Below are positions 1 to 12,500 of a stretch of 64,000 nucleotides of DNA, piece after piece. Numbering within the stretch: position 1 is the first letter of the stretch; each line of letters starts with the position of its first letter. The notes beneath the pieces are model-generated. The model was not told the DNA's origin, searched no databases, and worked only from the letters and a program-made list of their open reading frames with translations. Origin of the DNA: Wuchereria bancrofti. Taxonomy: Eukaryota > Nematoda > Chromadorea > Rhabditida > Onchocercidae. The translations under genes and the position numbers were made by a program. The stretch is taken from positions 19,481,060 to 19,545,059 of the forward strand of contig SSBO01000012.1 of assembly GCA_005281725.1 (NCBI GenBank), written 5' to 3'.

Positions 1-701
1 AATTTCACGAGTGGATAATAATTAATAAAGAGAAATGAAGGAGAAAGAGAGTAAAAGAGAGAGAAGAGACAGAGGAAGAGAAAGAATAATGAATCTATTT
101 TCTGAGTATACTACTTTTAATTAATTCAGTGCTGTCTATAATTTCCTTTAGAAAGTCAAATATTTAAAGTGCTAATTGAAAGCATTATTTACCAAATTAA
201 TCTTATCATAATTTTCATCTTTCTCTTTCCCGCATTGTCATCATAATTATTATCATAATCATCGTCTTTCCTCTCCTTTTTTCACCATCATTATTATAAT
301 TATTGTCATAATCATAGTCACTGTATTCATTATCATTGTCATTATCATCCATTGTTACTGTCATCACTATCATTATCACCACCATTATCACTGTCACTGA
401 TAATAATAATGACGACAATTTATCCTAAACAAATTCTAAAAATTTTCAGTGATTTTTTAAATGTACTAAATAAATATAAAATGTCGGCGAAAAAATTTTT
501 TAATGGTCGTTCTCATTGTTGTCACAACTTTACAACATTTGCAATAACTTTATTGTCCTTTACGATATCATACAGTATCATGCTTATACAGTAATAGGAA
601 AAAAATGAAAAAGACAGTAAATGCTAAGCAATACCAACAGTCCATTAAGTGTTGGCCAAGTTGTCGTATATTCACTTCATAAATGTCCTTCCTTCTACTA
701 G
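1..701. other. AT-rich left flank with purine-rich and trinucleotide low complexity
   Basis: The first 90 bases are purine-rich (GA runs). Positions about 230-410 are an imperfect ATT/CAT low-complexity tract that opens spurious frames on both strands. I see no supported gene here. Confidence 0.6.
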
Positions 702-950
702 TCACAATTTGTTGAAATTGAACTGAGAGACGAACAGCCTGCAATATTCCGAAATTGCATCTATAACGATTTTAATATGGGCATCGGCTTACAACAAAGA
801 GGTCAGTGTTTTTATAAGTGAGAGTTGATTTTAACATAACTTTAATTGCTTAGAGGAGTAGCTGTCTCTGCAGTATTTCAACATTGCAAATCGATCTGGC
901 TTATAACAAAGGAAGGAGTTGACAACTTTTTAACAATTTTTAACAATTGA
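702..950 (+). CDS. Possible last two exons of an unidentified gene entering from the left (tentative)
   Basis: A TACTAG acceptor is followed by an open stretch (702-801) reading VEIELRDEQPAIFRNC and ending at a GTCAGTG donor. After a 72-base candidate intron with a CTGCAG acceptor, a second open stretch (874-950) reads FQHCKSIWLITKEGVDN and runs to a TGA. The two join in phase (one base left over). Codon content looks better than the surrounding AT-rich DNA. Against this, the two stretches resemble each other at the DNA level (GGCTTACAACAAAG and GGCTTATAACAAAG), so they could be a duplicated non-coding block. I do not recognise the product. Any upstream exons would lie outside the window. Confidence 0.22.
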
Positions 951-2921
951 ATATAACTTTGGCTGTCACATACTGAAAGATTTTAACGACAAAATTGGGA
1001 GCAAATTTTCAGCATGTTAAGTAGTGATGTTTGTTAATAGAATATAGCAATTTATACAATGAAGATATATGTTTAGCTGTTTCGACACAGAATAATTTTG
1101 TCTCACATTACACTTAATCTCATTCAATTCAATTATTATGAAATCATTTATGATTCATTAATTATGACAATGTGACACATCAGTGGAAGGAATATTTTGC
1201 TAAAGAAGTCATCAATGTCAAAAAGTTAGGATGAGGGAAGAATAGAAGAGAGACACGACAAAGAGAAAGAAGAAAGGAGGAGAATGGAGTGACAGTGGAC
1301 AATGACGGTGCTTTAAAGAAAGCCATTAAACTTGATTTGATCTCTATGACAAAGTCAGCATATATCTCCACCCTGCTTTCTCTCAATTTTCCTCTCTCTC
1401 TCTCTCCCTCTTTTATACATAAATAGATATATACATATAATTTTTTTGTATTTTTTAACAATTATCGGGTTTGTCCATCTGTCCGTTTATATCGATTTGT
1501 CACCATTGTCCAATTTTAATTTATCATTCTGTCTCCCTCTCCCTCTCTCTCTCGCTTTCTTTGTCTCTCTTTCGTATAATTGATCTTATTGAAAAAAAAA
1601 GATTCTTTTTTGATAATATATATTTTTTTTTTTTCAAAGTACATAAAACATTTTATATAAAAAAATTGTTTATATTGTTAGTTTCCATTCATGCATTTTT
1701 TCCTTATTACATCTCTTCTTGTCTGTTCTTTTTTCTTATTTTCATTCTCTCTCTTTTTACCATTTTTATCTTTTCTTGCAGTTTTCCCTTTTTTATTCAT
1801 TTTTTTTTTTTAAATTGGGGCTGTAAAATGTCCACTCATATCAGTATAATGGCATATTGCTAACTGTCAAACATTCTTTTCATTTTTGTGTCATTTTTTT
1901 CTCTTTCTCCTTTACTTCAATTTTCCTTTTTCTTTAAATTCATTTAATTTTTCAAAATACATCTTATTTATTTTCGAAAAAAAAGAGACTGAACAATTAG
2001 TTTGTTAATAAAGCAGGATATATTTGTTTTGTTTCTGTAAATGAGTGAAAAACCGGTTGCTGAAAAAGTTTATTTTCCGGAATTATTAGATCATAATCAT
2101 CACTGTCATTTGTTATACATCGATAAATTTAAATTTATATACACTCTATATAACGCATCCTGTTCCCTAACATTTGTCACATTTGTAACAGACAAGCAAA
2201 ATGGGCGTTAATTTTATTTGAAGAAAAGCGTCGAATTTTTTTTTTTTCTTAAATTTTTCTGCTTTAAATTATTTCTTTCTTTTTAATCTTTTTTTAAAAT
2301 TATTTCTTTTTTCTTGAATGGATGATACTTTTTAATTTTTGATTTAGGAGTTTTTCTTTTTAATTGTTTAAATAATTTAAGTTCTGATAATATCGCTTCC
2401 TTTGTCTCCTTTCTTTAATTTTTTGCTTTTTGTTTTTGTTGCTAAAAAATAAGGCAAAAATTAAAGTAAAATAAAGCTACTAAATTTTGCTTGAAAAATA
2501 TTTTAAGAGAGAAATATTAAATTGTAAGTGAAGAAATATTAATTTCTAATAATGTCAGTGATTATTAGACGTTATTAGTGCACAAATAATTTCAATATTT
2601 ATTAGAATGTTTAAATTAATCATTAGTACGGGGAGAGTTGATCGAATTTAAATGTTGTCAGGCGTTTTAATGAATTATTAGAATAGGAGAAAATGATTGT
2701 TAAAAATAAACAGAAAAATGGTTTTGGGGAAGAAAATGTACCATTGCTTCTTAAATGTTTAAACCACTTTTTTTTGTTTTTATTTTGCTTTCCCTCATTT
2801 CCTTTTTTAATTTCTCTAAAGAAGAAGATAAATATTTTCCTTTTATTTTTTCTACCATAAAATTCCCTTTACTTTTTATCGGAGTTCTACTTTACTTTGA
2901 TACATTTAATGATTTGAAATG

Positions 2922-3120
2922 ACAATAATAATAATTAATAATAATTATTATGATAATTATAATAGTAATGATAATGATAATAGTAATGGTATGATACATA
3001 ATTATAATAATAATAATGGCAATAGTAGTAATAATACTAATGACAATACTAATGATAATGACTGATGATAGTAATGATAATGATGATAGTAATAACAATA
3101 ATAAATAAATAATATAATAA
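2922..3120. repeat. Imperfect ATA/GATAAT low-complexity tract
   Basis: Runs of ATA, AAT and GATAAT triplets with frequent substitutions. It yields a meaningless hydrophobic frame on the minus strand. Confidence 0.8.
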
Positions 3121-3690
3121 TCATTGATTATAATAGAGATATCAGATGGAATTTAAGATTAAAAAGATTGGAAAAATAAAAAACAAAGCTTTTTGTAACA
3201 TTTAAATCAACTTTTTTCTTATTTTTGCACTTCTTCCTTTTTTTCTTTCTCTCCCCCTCTCTCCGTTTTTTTATTTGTACTTGGAGCTTTTAAGTTTCAC
3301 TTTTTAAAAAATTTTTTATTCTTTATTCACTCAATATAGCATGCATTTAATATCAACCAAATGTTCGTTTACCAAAAAAAATCCAAAACATCCATTAAAA
3401 TGATTTTTTTTCTTTCCTTTCAAAAAGTTTGTTTATTTTTCCCTTTCTTTTATTTCGTTTGTTTTCTAACACAAATAAAAGGAATGATGAAAATGCTTCA
3501 ATTAATCATTCATTGTAAAATAATTTAAAAAAAATGAAAAGTTCAACCAAGGTATTCTATTTAAATGTTAATAGCATTTTGTCGTTTTGTCATTTTTTTT
3601 TTCGATTTTCAATTTTTTTAAGTAAAAAAAAAATGAGATATTACTTGAAACTTTTCCAATTTTGACATATTCACTTATTTATTCATTTAT

Positions 3691-3691
<1 letters not shown>

Positions 3692-3750
<59 letters not shown>
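3692..3750. repeat. Compound microsatellite (TATC)n(AT)n
   Basis: TATC units from 3692 pass directly into a pure AT run from 3721 to 3750. Confidence 0.95.
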
Positions 3751-3753
<3 letters not shown>

Positions 3754-4285
3754 TTAAGTAAAAAAATGTTCCTTAGAAATTTCTGTGGCATTTCGTGTTT
3801 TACTTTTTTTTCTTTTGAGTGGAAAAAAAAAAGTGATTTTGAAAATTTTTTAACTTCATTTATTTGAAGCAAAACGAAAAGAAAAAGGAAAAACGAAAAT
3901 TAAATTTACTTTAAACTTACTATCCTTACTATTTGTATATGCTAGAAACTTTTATGTTGAAACATAATTTTTATTTGTTTGTTTTGTTTTGTTTGTTATA
4001 AGTATTATCAAATGTTAGTTAAACTGTACCATGTAAATTGATCCACTCATCATCATTTGCACACACTATGACATACATTTTCATTCACATTTTGCTAAAC
4101 TGTTATGTAAATTGATCCCACTGATTTTGCTAAAATTTTAGTTATTTCGACACTTTTTGCTGTGAATCAATTCGGAATGAAATGAAATTTGATATATTAA
4201 TTTTTAGATATAATATGCTCATCATTTCTTCATTGAAGTCTATAATAGGTAGTATTAATGGCATTTTTTTTCTCTCTCTTTCTAT

Positions 4286-4480
4286 GTTTGTGTGTGTGTA
4301 TATAGGTACACGTAGATACGTGCGTGCAAGTATGTGTGTAGCTAAGTGCGTTGATACGTCAACACACATACGTGAGGAGTGAGTGTGCGCGTAGGAGTTT
4401 TATAAGATTGTATGTACGTGTAAGCATGTGTGCACAGTTGTGCGTATGTATGTGTGTATGGAGGTGTGCTTTCTTTGCTA
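4286..4480. repeat. Imperfect TG/TGTA/CGTG-rich tract
   Basis: Alternating purine-pyrimidine DNA dominated by TG, GTAT and ACGTG words. A shorter similar run follows at about 4545-4575. Confidence 0.7.
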
Positions 4481-4870
4481 CTAGTTGACCTTTCCAAAAT
4501 TCTTACTTTATGTTGCTGCCAATAACTTTCGACAATTATAGGTGTTTATCTATGTATGTGTGTGTATGTGTCACCTACCGACAATATAGACATAAAGACA
4601 GACAGATACATTATGTAAATGTATTATAATGACATATTACCACAAAAGTGATTTTTGTAAACAGTTCCAAATACATTTCTAAATAATGCTACGAAATGTT
4701 CTTGCTATTTGCGCCACTGTAACAGATGTGACACGCCATCGACACTGAAACACTGTCGTCCCCTGTACTCCCCGCATTCTACTCGTCCTCTTACTGCCTC
4801 TGCGCCTCCTACTCCTTGTCACAGTCATCACCGCGTCTCTTCCATTCTCGTTCATCTTCACTCTGATACT

Positions 4871-4912
4871 ATTATTATTATTATTATTATTACTATTATT
4901 ATTATTATTATT
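4871..4912. repeat. (ATT)n microsatellite
   Basis: Nearly pure ATT repeat with one ACT interruption. Confidence 0.95.
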
Positions 4913-5619
4913 ACTTTTGCTAAATAATATGCATAACGCATTTAGGTTATACAGTTAAGCATGCTTAAGCGAGAAGAATAGGACAGATAGTTTGTTGTTG
5001 CGGTGAATGATCAGTTTTCCGAATTATTTCCGGATTATATGCATCGAAAATCGCGGGGCTGATGCACTTTACACTGTGCGTGATAGGGGCAAATAAATAG
5101 ATTAATTATCTCAAATGATTGTGCTACCATATATCGCATTTAATAGGAAGAGGAAATAATACAAATATTTATCTCTCTACTTGAACCTATAAATTTGTTA
5201 AATTGAATCCACTGAGTATTTTCGGAATAATGGATTGATATACAATTAAGCCTAATGTAACTTTACATTTTCATTATTTGATTGATATGAAATAGAAAGT
5301 TCAAAGATTTTTGTTTGCTTAACATTTAAAAATGAAAAATTTTCCTTCTTTCTTTTTTTTTCGCTTTTTTTTTGTAGGTATAATAGTATGAAATTTGAAA
5401 TATTTTGAAAGCTTTCAAAATTTTCACCCGAAACAAATAAAATAAACATTCTTTTTTTAGTCTTAAGATATAAAAAGAGCAGTAAAGAGAGAAAAAGAAT
5501 GAAAGGAAAATATTAAAAATGTTTGATCAACTTGGAAATAAAAATTCGAAAAATCAATTAGGAATGGAGTGAATCAGTGAAAAATCTAAGTATTTTTTTA
5601 TTTTCTTGAAATTTTTAGA

Positions 5620-5695
5620 AATTAAATAAATAAATATGTAAATAAATAATGAATAAATAAAGTAAATAAATAAATATATAAATAAGTAAGTATAT
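5620..5695. repeat. (AATA)n-like tract
   Basis: AAATAAATA-type units with TATG interruptions. Confidence 0.75.
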
Positions 5696-6150
5696 ACATA
5701 TGTGAAGACTATTGTTGTAAACATTTCATCAATTTATGTTTTCATTTTCTATTTAGATTTTTGAATTTTTCCTCTTCTAAATTTTAAATTTCACTACTCA
5801 GAAATATTTGAGTAAATTTCATAATTTTATAGTTTAATACATTCCAGTATTAATTCCTATGATTTCAAACGCTTCATTAGCAATTTCTACATTTACAAAC
5901 ACCATTTTATTGAAATATTTCGCAATTTCAAAATGAAAATTCATGATAGTCGCATTTCCATATGTTTACCATTCATTTCCTTCTTGTCCTCCCTCCCTTC
6001 CTTCTTTGTCTATCACGTTCATTTCTCTCTCTCTCCCCCTTTTCCTTTCTCTTTCACCTTGTGTTCCTTAAGTTAGGTAGGAAGGATTTCTCTTTCGTTT
6101 ACATAGTTTCAATCTTAAATTATTGTCGTCATTATTACTAACTCACTAAA

Positions 6151-7206
6151 ATTACCATTCATTCATTCATTCATTCATTCATTCATTCATTCATTCATTC
6201 ATTCATTCATTCATTCATTCATTCATTCATTCATTCATTCATNNNNNNNNNNNNNNNNNNNNNNNNNNNNNNNNNNNNNNNNNNNNNNNNNNNNNNNNNN
6301 NNNNNNNNNNNNNNNNNNNNNNNNNNNNNNNNNNNNNNNNNNNNNNNNNNNNNNNNNNNNNNNNNNNNNNNNNNNNNNNNNNNNNNNNNNNNNNNNNNNN
6401 NNNNNNNNNNNNNNNNNNNNNNNNNNNNNNNNNNNNNNNNNNNNNNNNNNNNNNNNNNNNNNNNNNNNNNNNNNNNNNNNNNNNNNNNNNNNNNNNNNNN
6501 NNNNNNNNNNNNNNNNNNNNNNNNNNNNNNNNNNNNNNNNNNNNNNNNNNNNNNNNNNNNNNNNNNNNNNNNNNNNNNNNNNNNNNNNNNNNNNNNNNNN
6601 NNNNNNNNNNNNNNNNNNNNNNNNNNNNNNNNNNNNNNNNNNNNNNNNNNNNNNNNNNNNNNNNNNNNNNNNNNNNNNNNNNNNNNNNNNNNNNNNNNNN
6701 NNNNNNNNNNNNNNNNNNNNNNNNNNNNNNNNNNNNNNNNNNNNNNNNNNNNNNNNNNNNNNNNNNNNNNNNNNNNNNNNNNNNNNNNNNNNNNNNNNNN
6801 NNNNNNNNNNNNNNNNNNNNNNNNNNNNNNNNNNNNNNNNNNNNNNNNNNNNNNNNNNNNNNNNNNNNNNNNNNNNNNNNNNNNNNNNNNNNNNNNNNNN
6901 NNNNNNNNNNNNNNNNNNNNNNNNNNNNNNNNNNNNNNNNNNNNNNNNNNNNNNNNNNNNNNNNNNNNNNNNNNNNNNNNNNNNNNNNNNNNNNNNNNNN
7001 NNNNNNNNNNNNNNNNNNNNNNNNNNNNNNNNNNNNNNNNNNNNNNNNNNNNNNNNNNNNNNNNNNNNNNNNNNNNNNNNNNNNNNNNNNTCATTCATTC
7101 ATTCATTCATTCATTCATTCATTCATTCATTCATTTATTCATTCATTCATTCATTCATTCATTCATTCATTCATTCATTCATTCATTCATTCATTCATTC
7201 ATTCAT
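6151..7206. repeat. (ATTC)n microsatellite interrupted by an 848-base assembly gap
   Basis: ATTC tetranucleotide repeat runs up to 6242. Undetermined bases fill 6243-7090. The same repeat in the same orientation resumes at 7091 and continues to about 7206, with one ATTT variant near 7135. The gap is therefore most simply an unassembled or collapsed microsatellite, and the N count need not reflect its true length. Confidence 0.95.
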
Positions 7207-7510
7207 TTCTCTCTTTTTTTCTCCCTCTCTTTTTCTTTCTCTTTTTCTCACACCCTTCTATTTTTGAGATTAAATGTTGCGTTTCTTTTAGCATTGTACT
7301 GAAAAAATTTCTTTGAAGTATTTCCGAAATATTTAAAAAAGAAAATGGAAAATATCGTCCAACTTTTTTACTGCTTTTTCTGAAAATTTTTTCCATGGCA
7401 ATTAATAGTTTATTATTGTCTCTTCTCCGTTTTTTTTTTTGCTTTTTTATAAATTTGTCTAAATTTCTTCTTGTTAAATGAATTATTTAAAATTTTTATT
7501 CTTAGGCGAA

Positions 7511-7705
7511 TAAGTTAAATTATTAATTAATTATTATTATCAATATTGTTACTATTACTATGATTATTATTATTAATTATGATTATGATCACGATTATGA
7601 TTATTATTGTCATTATTATTATTAGTTATTCTTATTATTATGATTACGATTATGATTATTATTATGATTATGTTTATTATCGACACTATGTTTATTTTTA
7701 TTAGT
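7511..7705. repeat. Imperfect ATT/GATTAT tract
   Basis: ATT, GATT and ATG triplets with scattered substitutions. Confidence 0.75.
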
Positions 7706-9053
7706 ACTATTATTTTTCTTTTCTTTTCTCTCACTCTTTTTCAATTAAAAAAGGCCGAAATGTTGAAGTAATTTGAAATTTCACATGAGCTAACGCTTAA
7801 AAGGATGTTAATATCTTTGAGTATAATAATAAATTATCCATGAAGGAAGCAAAAAAAAAAAAAGAAAAACGATTTCCATTTCATTTTACGTTTTTCTCTT
7901 TTGCTCTTTTCAAATCTCATATTGTCCATTTTTCTTTTTTCCTTTTAACAATTTAACTAACTAAATAAGGAATGAATGAATGGATGACAAAGATAGTAAG
8001 ATAAGAAATAATTCAATAACGAGGAAAAAAAGAAAAGAGAGAGAGTGAAGAAGAGGGAGATATCATCGATTAAATTAGAAAAAAAGGGAGAAAATGATGA
8101 AAGCAATAAATGCTTGACCATTAGAGAGCAAATAAAATAAAGTAATCATTTAATACAAGACAAATAAAATGTTTACTTTAGTTTAAATATAAATGTCTGT
8201 TTACTTTTATTCCTTTCCTATCAACCAATCTTTTTTCGGACATTTTTCTTCGTCAAATTGACCATATATAATAATATATCATATAATATCTGTTACTAAA
8301 TCATTTTGTTAACATGAATGATTATCTGGTGTAACTGCTTTGTTCTTTTATATATTTGGTAAATAGTATTGAAATGACGATCATTATTTCATAATGAAAT
8401 ACTGTTGACCATTCGGTAGAGAAAGAGGAAAATGAAATTAACCATTTCGTTTAGTTGATTAATTAGAGGATATAACTTGTTTGCTACTTTATATATGTAC
8501 GGCTTTTTGCAAATATTATTCAAATGGCCATCATTGTGTTAGCAAACAATTCATAACACTGACCATTGATTCTGCTAACGGGGGACTGTTTTTTCTTCTT
8601 TTTTGATTCATTAATTACGAGTAAGAAGAAAGAAATATAAATATTGTTTACTAAAAATGAAATACGTAAACAAATTAGATTCATTTCTTTAATAGGAAAG
8701 AAAAAGGGAAGGAGAAGCATAACATACTTTTGTTGGTCCATTTTAATTCATTTCATTTATTCGTGTACTTTATTAAATAGTTGTTTGTGCATTTTATAAC
8801 TAACTTAAATAAAACGAAGAAATGATGAGAGAAAGGATGAGAAAAGTGAAAGAAAAATGGAAATAGTATAAATTTATTATTATTTTAAACTAAAAACATT
8901 TCTTAATTTGGTCATTTTTTTTTACAAATGTGCAAATATATCAAATATTCGTGCTGATGCTAATATTATTTCTATAATCATTTGTTAGATAATAATTCCT
9001 TTTTGTTTACATTAATTTTACCTTTTTTTTTCACTTCCTTGTTCCTTTCATTT

Positions 9054-9160
9054 CCCCCGCTCCCGTTTTCCTCGTTTCTCCCGCTCCCGTCTTCCTCGTT
9101 TCCCCCGCTCCCGCCTTCCTCATTTCCCCGGTTCTCATCTTTCTTGTTTCCCCCCGCTTC
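9054..9160. repeat. C-rich 24-bp tandem repeat, about four copies
   Basis: Units start at 9054, 9078, 9102 and 9126, followed by a partial fifth. Each starts CCCCGCTCCCG or a variant and ends TTCCTCGTTT or a variant. The patch is strikingly C/T-rich on this strand in an otherwise AT-rich region and ends about 185 bases before the SOX start codon. Confidence 0.85.
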
Positions 9161-9335
9161 TTTTATCGTTCCTTTTGTGTTTTTTTATTATGCAAAAGTA
9201 TGTTGATTCAGCGATGTTTGCTGTATTTGTATTTGATGAAAGAGTAAAATAAGCGAAAGCAGTAGGATTTTTGAAATGTGAAAAAAAATGAAATGAAATA
9301 GGTTATTGTTATTGCGGGAAATGTAATCCAAATAG

Positions 9336-9342
9336 CATTTAG
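9336..9342 (+). promoter_or_regulatory. Splice acceptor abutting the SOX start codon, likely trans-splice site
   Basis: GCATTTAG ends at 9342 and the ATG follows at once. An acceptor with no upstream partner exon, directly before a start codon, is the usual arrangement for a spliced-leader site in nematodes. An upstream non-coding exon is the alternative. Confidence 0.5.
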
Positions 9343-9472
9343 ATGAATCATTTTCAATCACTATTGTCCGTTCCAACTCTAACAATTGAATCGGCAATCT
9401 GTCCTATGAATTTGCCACCACCAATATCATCACAACAACAATCACAAGAGCAACAACAACAACAACAACAAG

Positions 9473-9505
<33 letters not shown>

Positions 9506-12500
9506 AACAACAACAACAGCAACAACAACAACAGCAGGCGGCACAGCAACAGCATCAGTCGGTTATAATGAATTCATCAGGAGCAGTTGGCGAGCCTTCA
9601 TCCTCTTCGTTTGCATCTGTTGCTGATCTCCATGGTATCACGGAATGTTGTGAATCAAGTATGTTGTTCTTTTTCTTTTTTTCTCCCGAGCTTTAAATTA
9701 AAAATTTTTTTTAAACTCTTAAAAATTTGTAAATTTTAAAATTACCCTAAATCGAGGAAAAATAATTGTTTATTTGCAGTGTTGTTTATATATCAAATAC
9801 GGTTTACTTATGTAGTATGAAATATTATTATGATTGATTAAATTATTCATAAATGAACAATATGTAAAATGAGTAAATACAGTAAACAAATAGTAGAGTA
9901 AGTTTAATCAACTATAATACAGTACGCGAAATGAATAGTACGACTTGATTAAAGCAGTTTAAAGCAGAACTACTTGATAGCTCTAAATTATCAGCTTTTT
10001 ATGGTAATCATTTCTACAAGTTATTGCCATATCTTTGATTAATCATCATATCAGTTATTTATCATATATTATGTCCGTTACAAACAGGCATTATTATCGT
10101 AATTAAATTTTTTTTATTTGAAATTTTAATTTCCTTAAAAAGTTATATTTTATGATAGGTTCACCGAACATACCTTTTAATACAAAAAGATCGATTGATG
10201 ATCATCGTGGTGAAATAAATGAGTATGATGTACAGAAACGGATCAAAAGACCGATGAATGCTTTCATGGTTTCTTCTTTCAAATAATCATTTCTTATAAA
10301 AAATTTTGCGTGTAATTTTTAACATAATGATGAAAGCCCATCAGTTATTGTAAATAAATTTCACGTAAATATAAATGTATCTGAAAGTTATTTTTTGTCT
10401 GTTTGAGGATGGTAAAAAACATGAAAAATGAAATGCAACCAAAAGTGAGATAAATGATGAAGGAATAAGTAAAATGTAAACAAATAAAAATAGTAGTTGA
10501 AATGCTAATGAATGTAAATAATTACGAATAGATAAATGTGTTAATTATATAAGTAATTTGTTAATTCTTACAAACTATTTCTTGAATAATATTAAATTAT
10601 ACACATTATATTTTAATAGTTTAAATTGTCATTTAGCAATAATAATGATCATAATAACAATAGTAATAACAATAATAATAATAATAATGATAATAGTGAT
10701 GAGAATAATAATAATAATAGTCAGTAATTAATGATAACAATAATAATGAAATAATTGTAGCCTTTAATCAATTATTCCAACAGACATTTAAAATTCAAAT
10801 TTTTAACGTATCTTTTTTTTAAAGGTATGGTCTCAAATGCGTCGAGCACAAATTGCTAGCACAGATGTAAAAATGCACAATTCACAGATTAGCAAAGAAT
10901 TGGGTGCTGAATGGAGGGAAATGAGCGCTGAAGAAAAAGCACCATATGTTAAACGGGTTTGTTCTCTTTCTTCTTTTGTTGTTTAATGTTTAATAAAAAA
11001 AGAAAAATGAAATAGCTGGAGAAGAAATGAAAAAAGAGAAATTTCATCAGCTAATTTTATTTTTCTTTCTTGAATTCAATTTCTTTTTTCTCTCAAAAAT
11101 TTAATTTATTTTAAATAAAAAAGAAGAAATAATTTCAAATTTTCCTCAAATTCTTTTTTCTTCTCAAAAACTATTTTTATTTCTTCATTTGTTGTTTGTT
11201 ATTGTTATTTATTATTATAGTTTATTTATTCATTTATTTTTTTGCTTGTATACTTATATATTTATATATTTGTTTATTTGTTTATTTATTCACTTATTGT
11301 TTATCATTTATTATTGTTGATTATTAACTATTAATTACTAATTGCTGTTTATTACAACCACTGTTAATGAAAGAAACCGTTCGTTTGATTTTTTTTTTTG
11401 TTATTTTTTACTTTTCATGTATGTATTTTATTTATCTTTTTTGTTAGGCTAAAGAATTACGGGAAGAATTAATGCGTCGTCATCCAAATTATGTTTATCG
11501 TCCAAAACGTCGTTCACATGGTGCGACAAAGAATTTGTTGACCAAAACATGTGCAATGATACTTCCGACAACGACAACAGCAACAACAACAACTGGTCCG
11601 TCAATGCTACCATCGTCATTTGAACAAAGGTACCATTTCATTTTGCACTTTTTTTTTCATACAATTTGTTTTTAAATATTTGCTATATATTAATGTTATG
11701 AAATATTTATTATGATATCAAAATTTGATATCAGATGTTTTATCATTATTTGATTATTATTTTTGGCCGTCTGCTTTGTAAAATTTCATTTCAAAAAATT
11801 ATCAAAAAAGAATTATTAAAATGATCAGTAAGAGAATTTTTTACTTTTGTACGTACTTTGCTGTTGTTGTTGTTGTTTCATTTTGATCGGAATTCTTTAC
11901 TATTTCCATTACTGCAATTCTTGCTTTTCATGTTTTCTTTTTTCTTCTTTTTTGATAATTTATTTGACTGATGTAATAAAAAAAAGGAATGCAATTTGTT
12001 ACAACGTACTTAATTAAAGTTAATTGATACAAAACTGGTTGCATTTTGCAAATTATCATCCATTTTAATCAATTTTATGAAATAGGTCAAATCAACGAGG
12101 TGGGAGTGATTATGAGAGTTTCTAATTCATTCAATTATTAATTAGTAAAAAGTTCAGGTTAATCAATCTATTCTGTTACATATAGTTGTTGTTGTTTTCT
12201 TTCGAAACAGTCCTTTGATATCTATTTCTAATAGATTTATTTGAATTTTAATAACATTCTCTTCCATCCTTCTCTATCCTTGCAGTTTGGTTTTTTTTGT
12301 ATTATATCGCTTCTTTTGCTTGGAAATCTTTATTAAATATTTTTAATTATAAAAAGTTTTTGGAAATATTTTCATATCATATCATTTGATAAAATGTTAC
12401 TTTTGTCGTTTCATTTACTTATGCATACATTTATGCATACGCGTATAAATATTTATGAATTATGTGTAATAATGTAATATTTACATATATAAATTTCGAC

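Larger units (their letters stand above)
951..9053. other. Gene-poor AT-rich intergenic region
   Basis: About 8 kb of AT-rich DNA with many short tandem repeats, homopolymer runs and the assembly gap. A GC-richer patch at about 4700-4860 is open in short frames on both strands but shows no splice context. No gene is supported. Confidence 0.55.

Noticed and set aside
4679..4927. Short open frames on both strands over a C/T-rich patch
   Set aside because: No splice signals or recognisable residues, and the two strands are equally open, as expected from base composition.
6231..7098. 287-codon frames over the N run
   Set aside because: Artefact of undetermined bases within a microsatellite.
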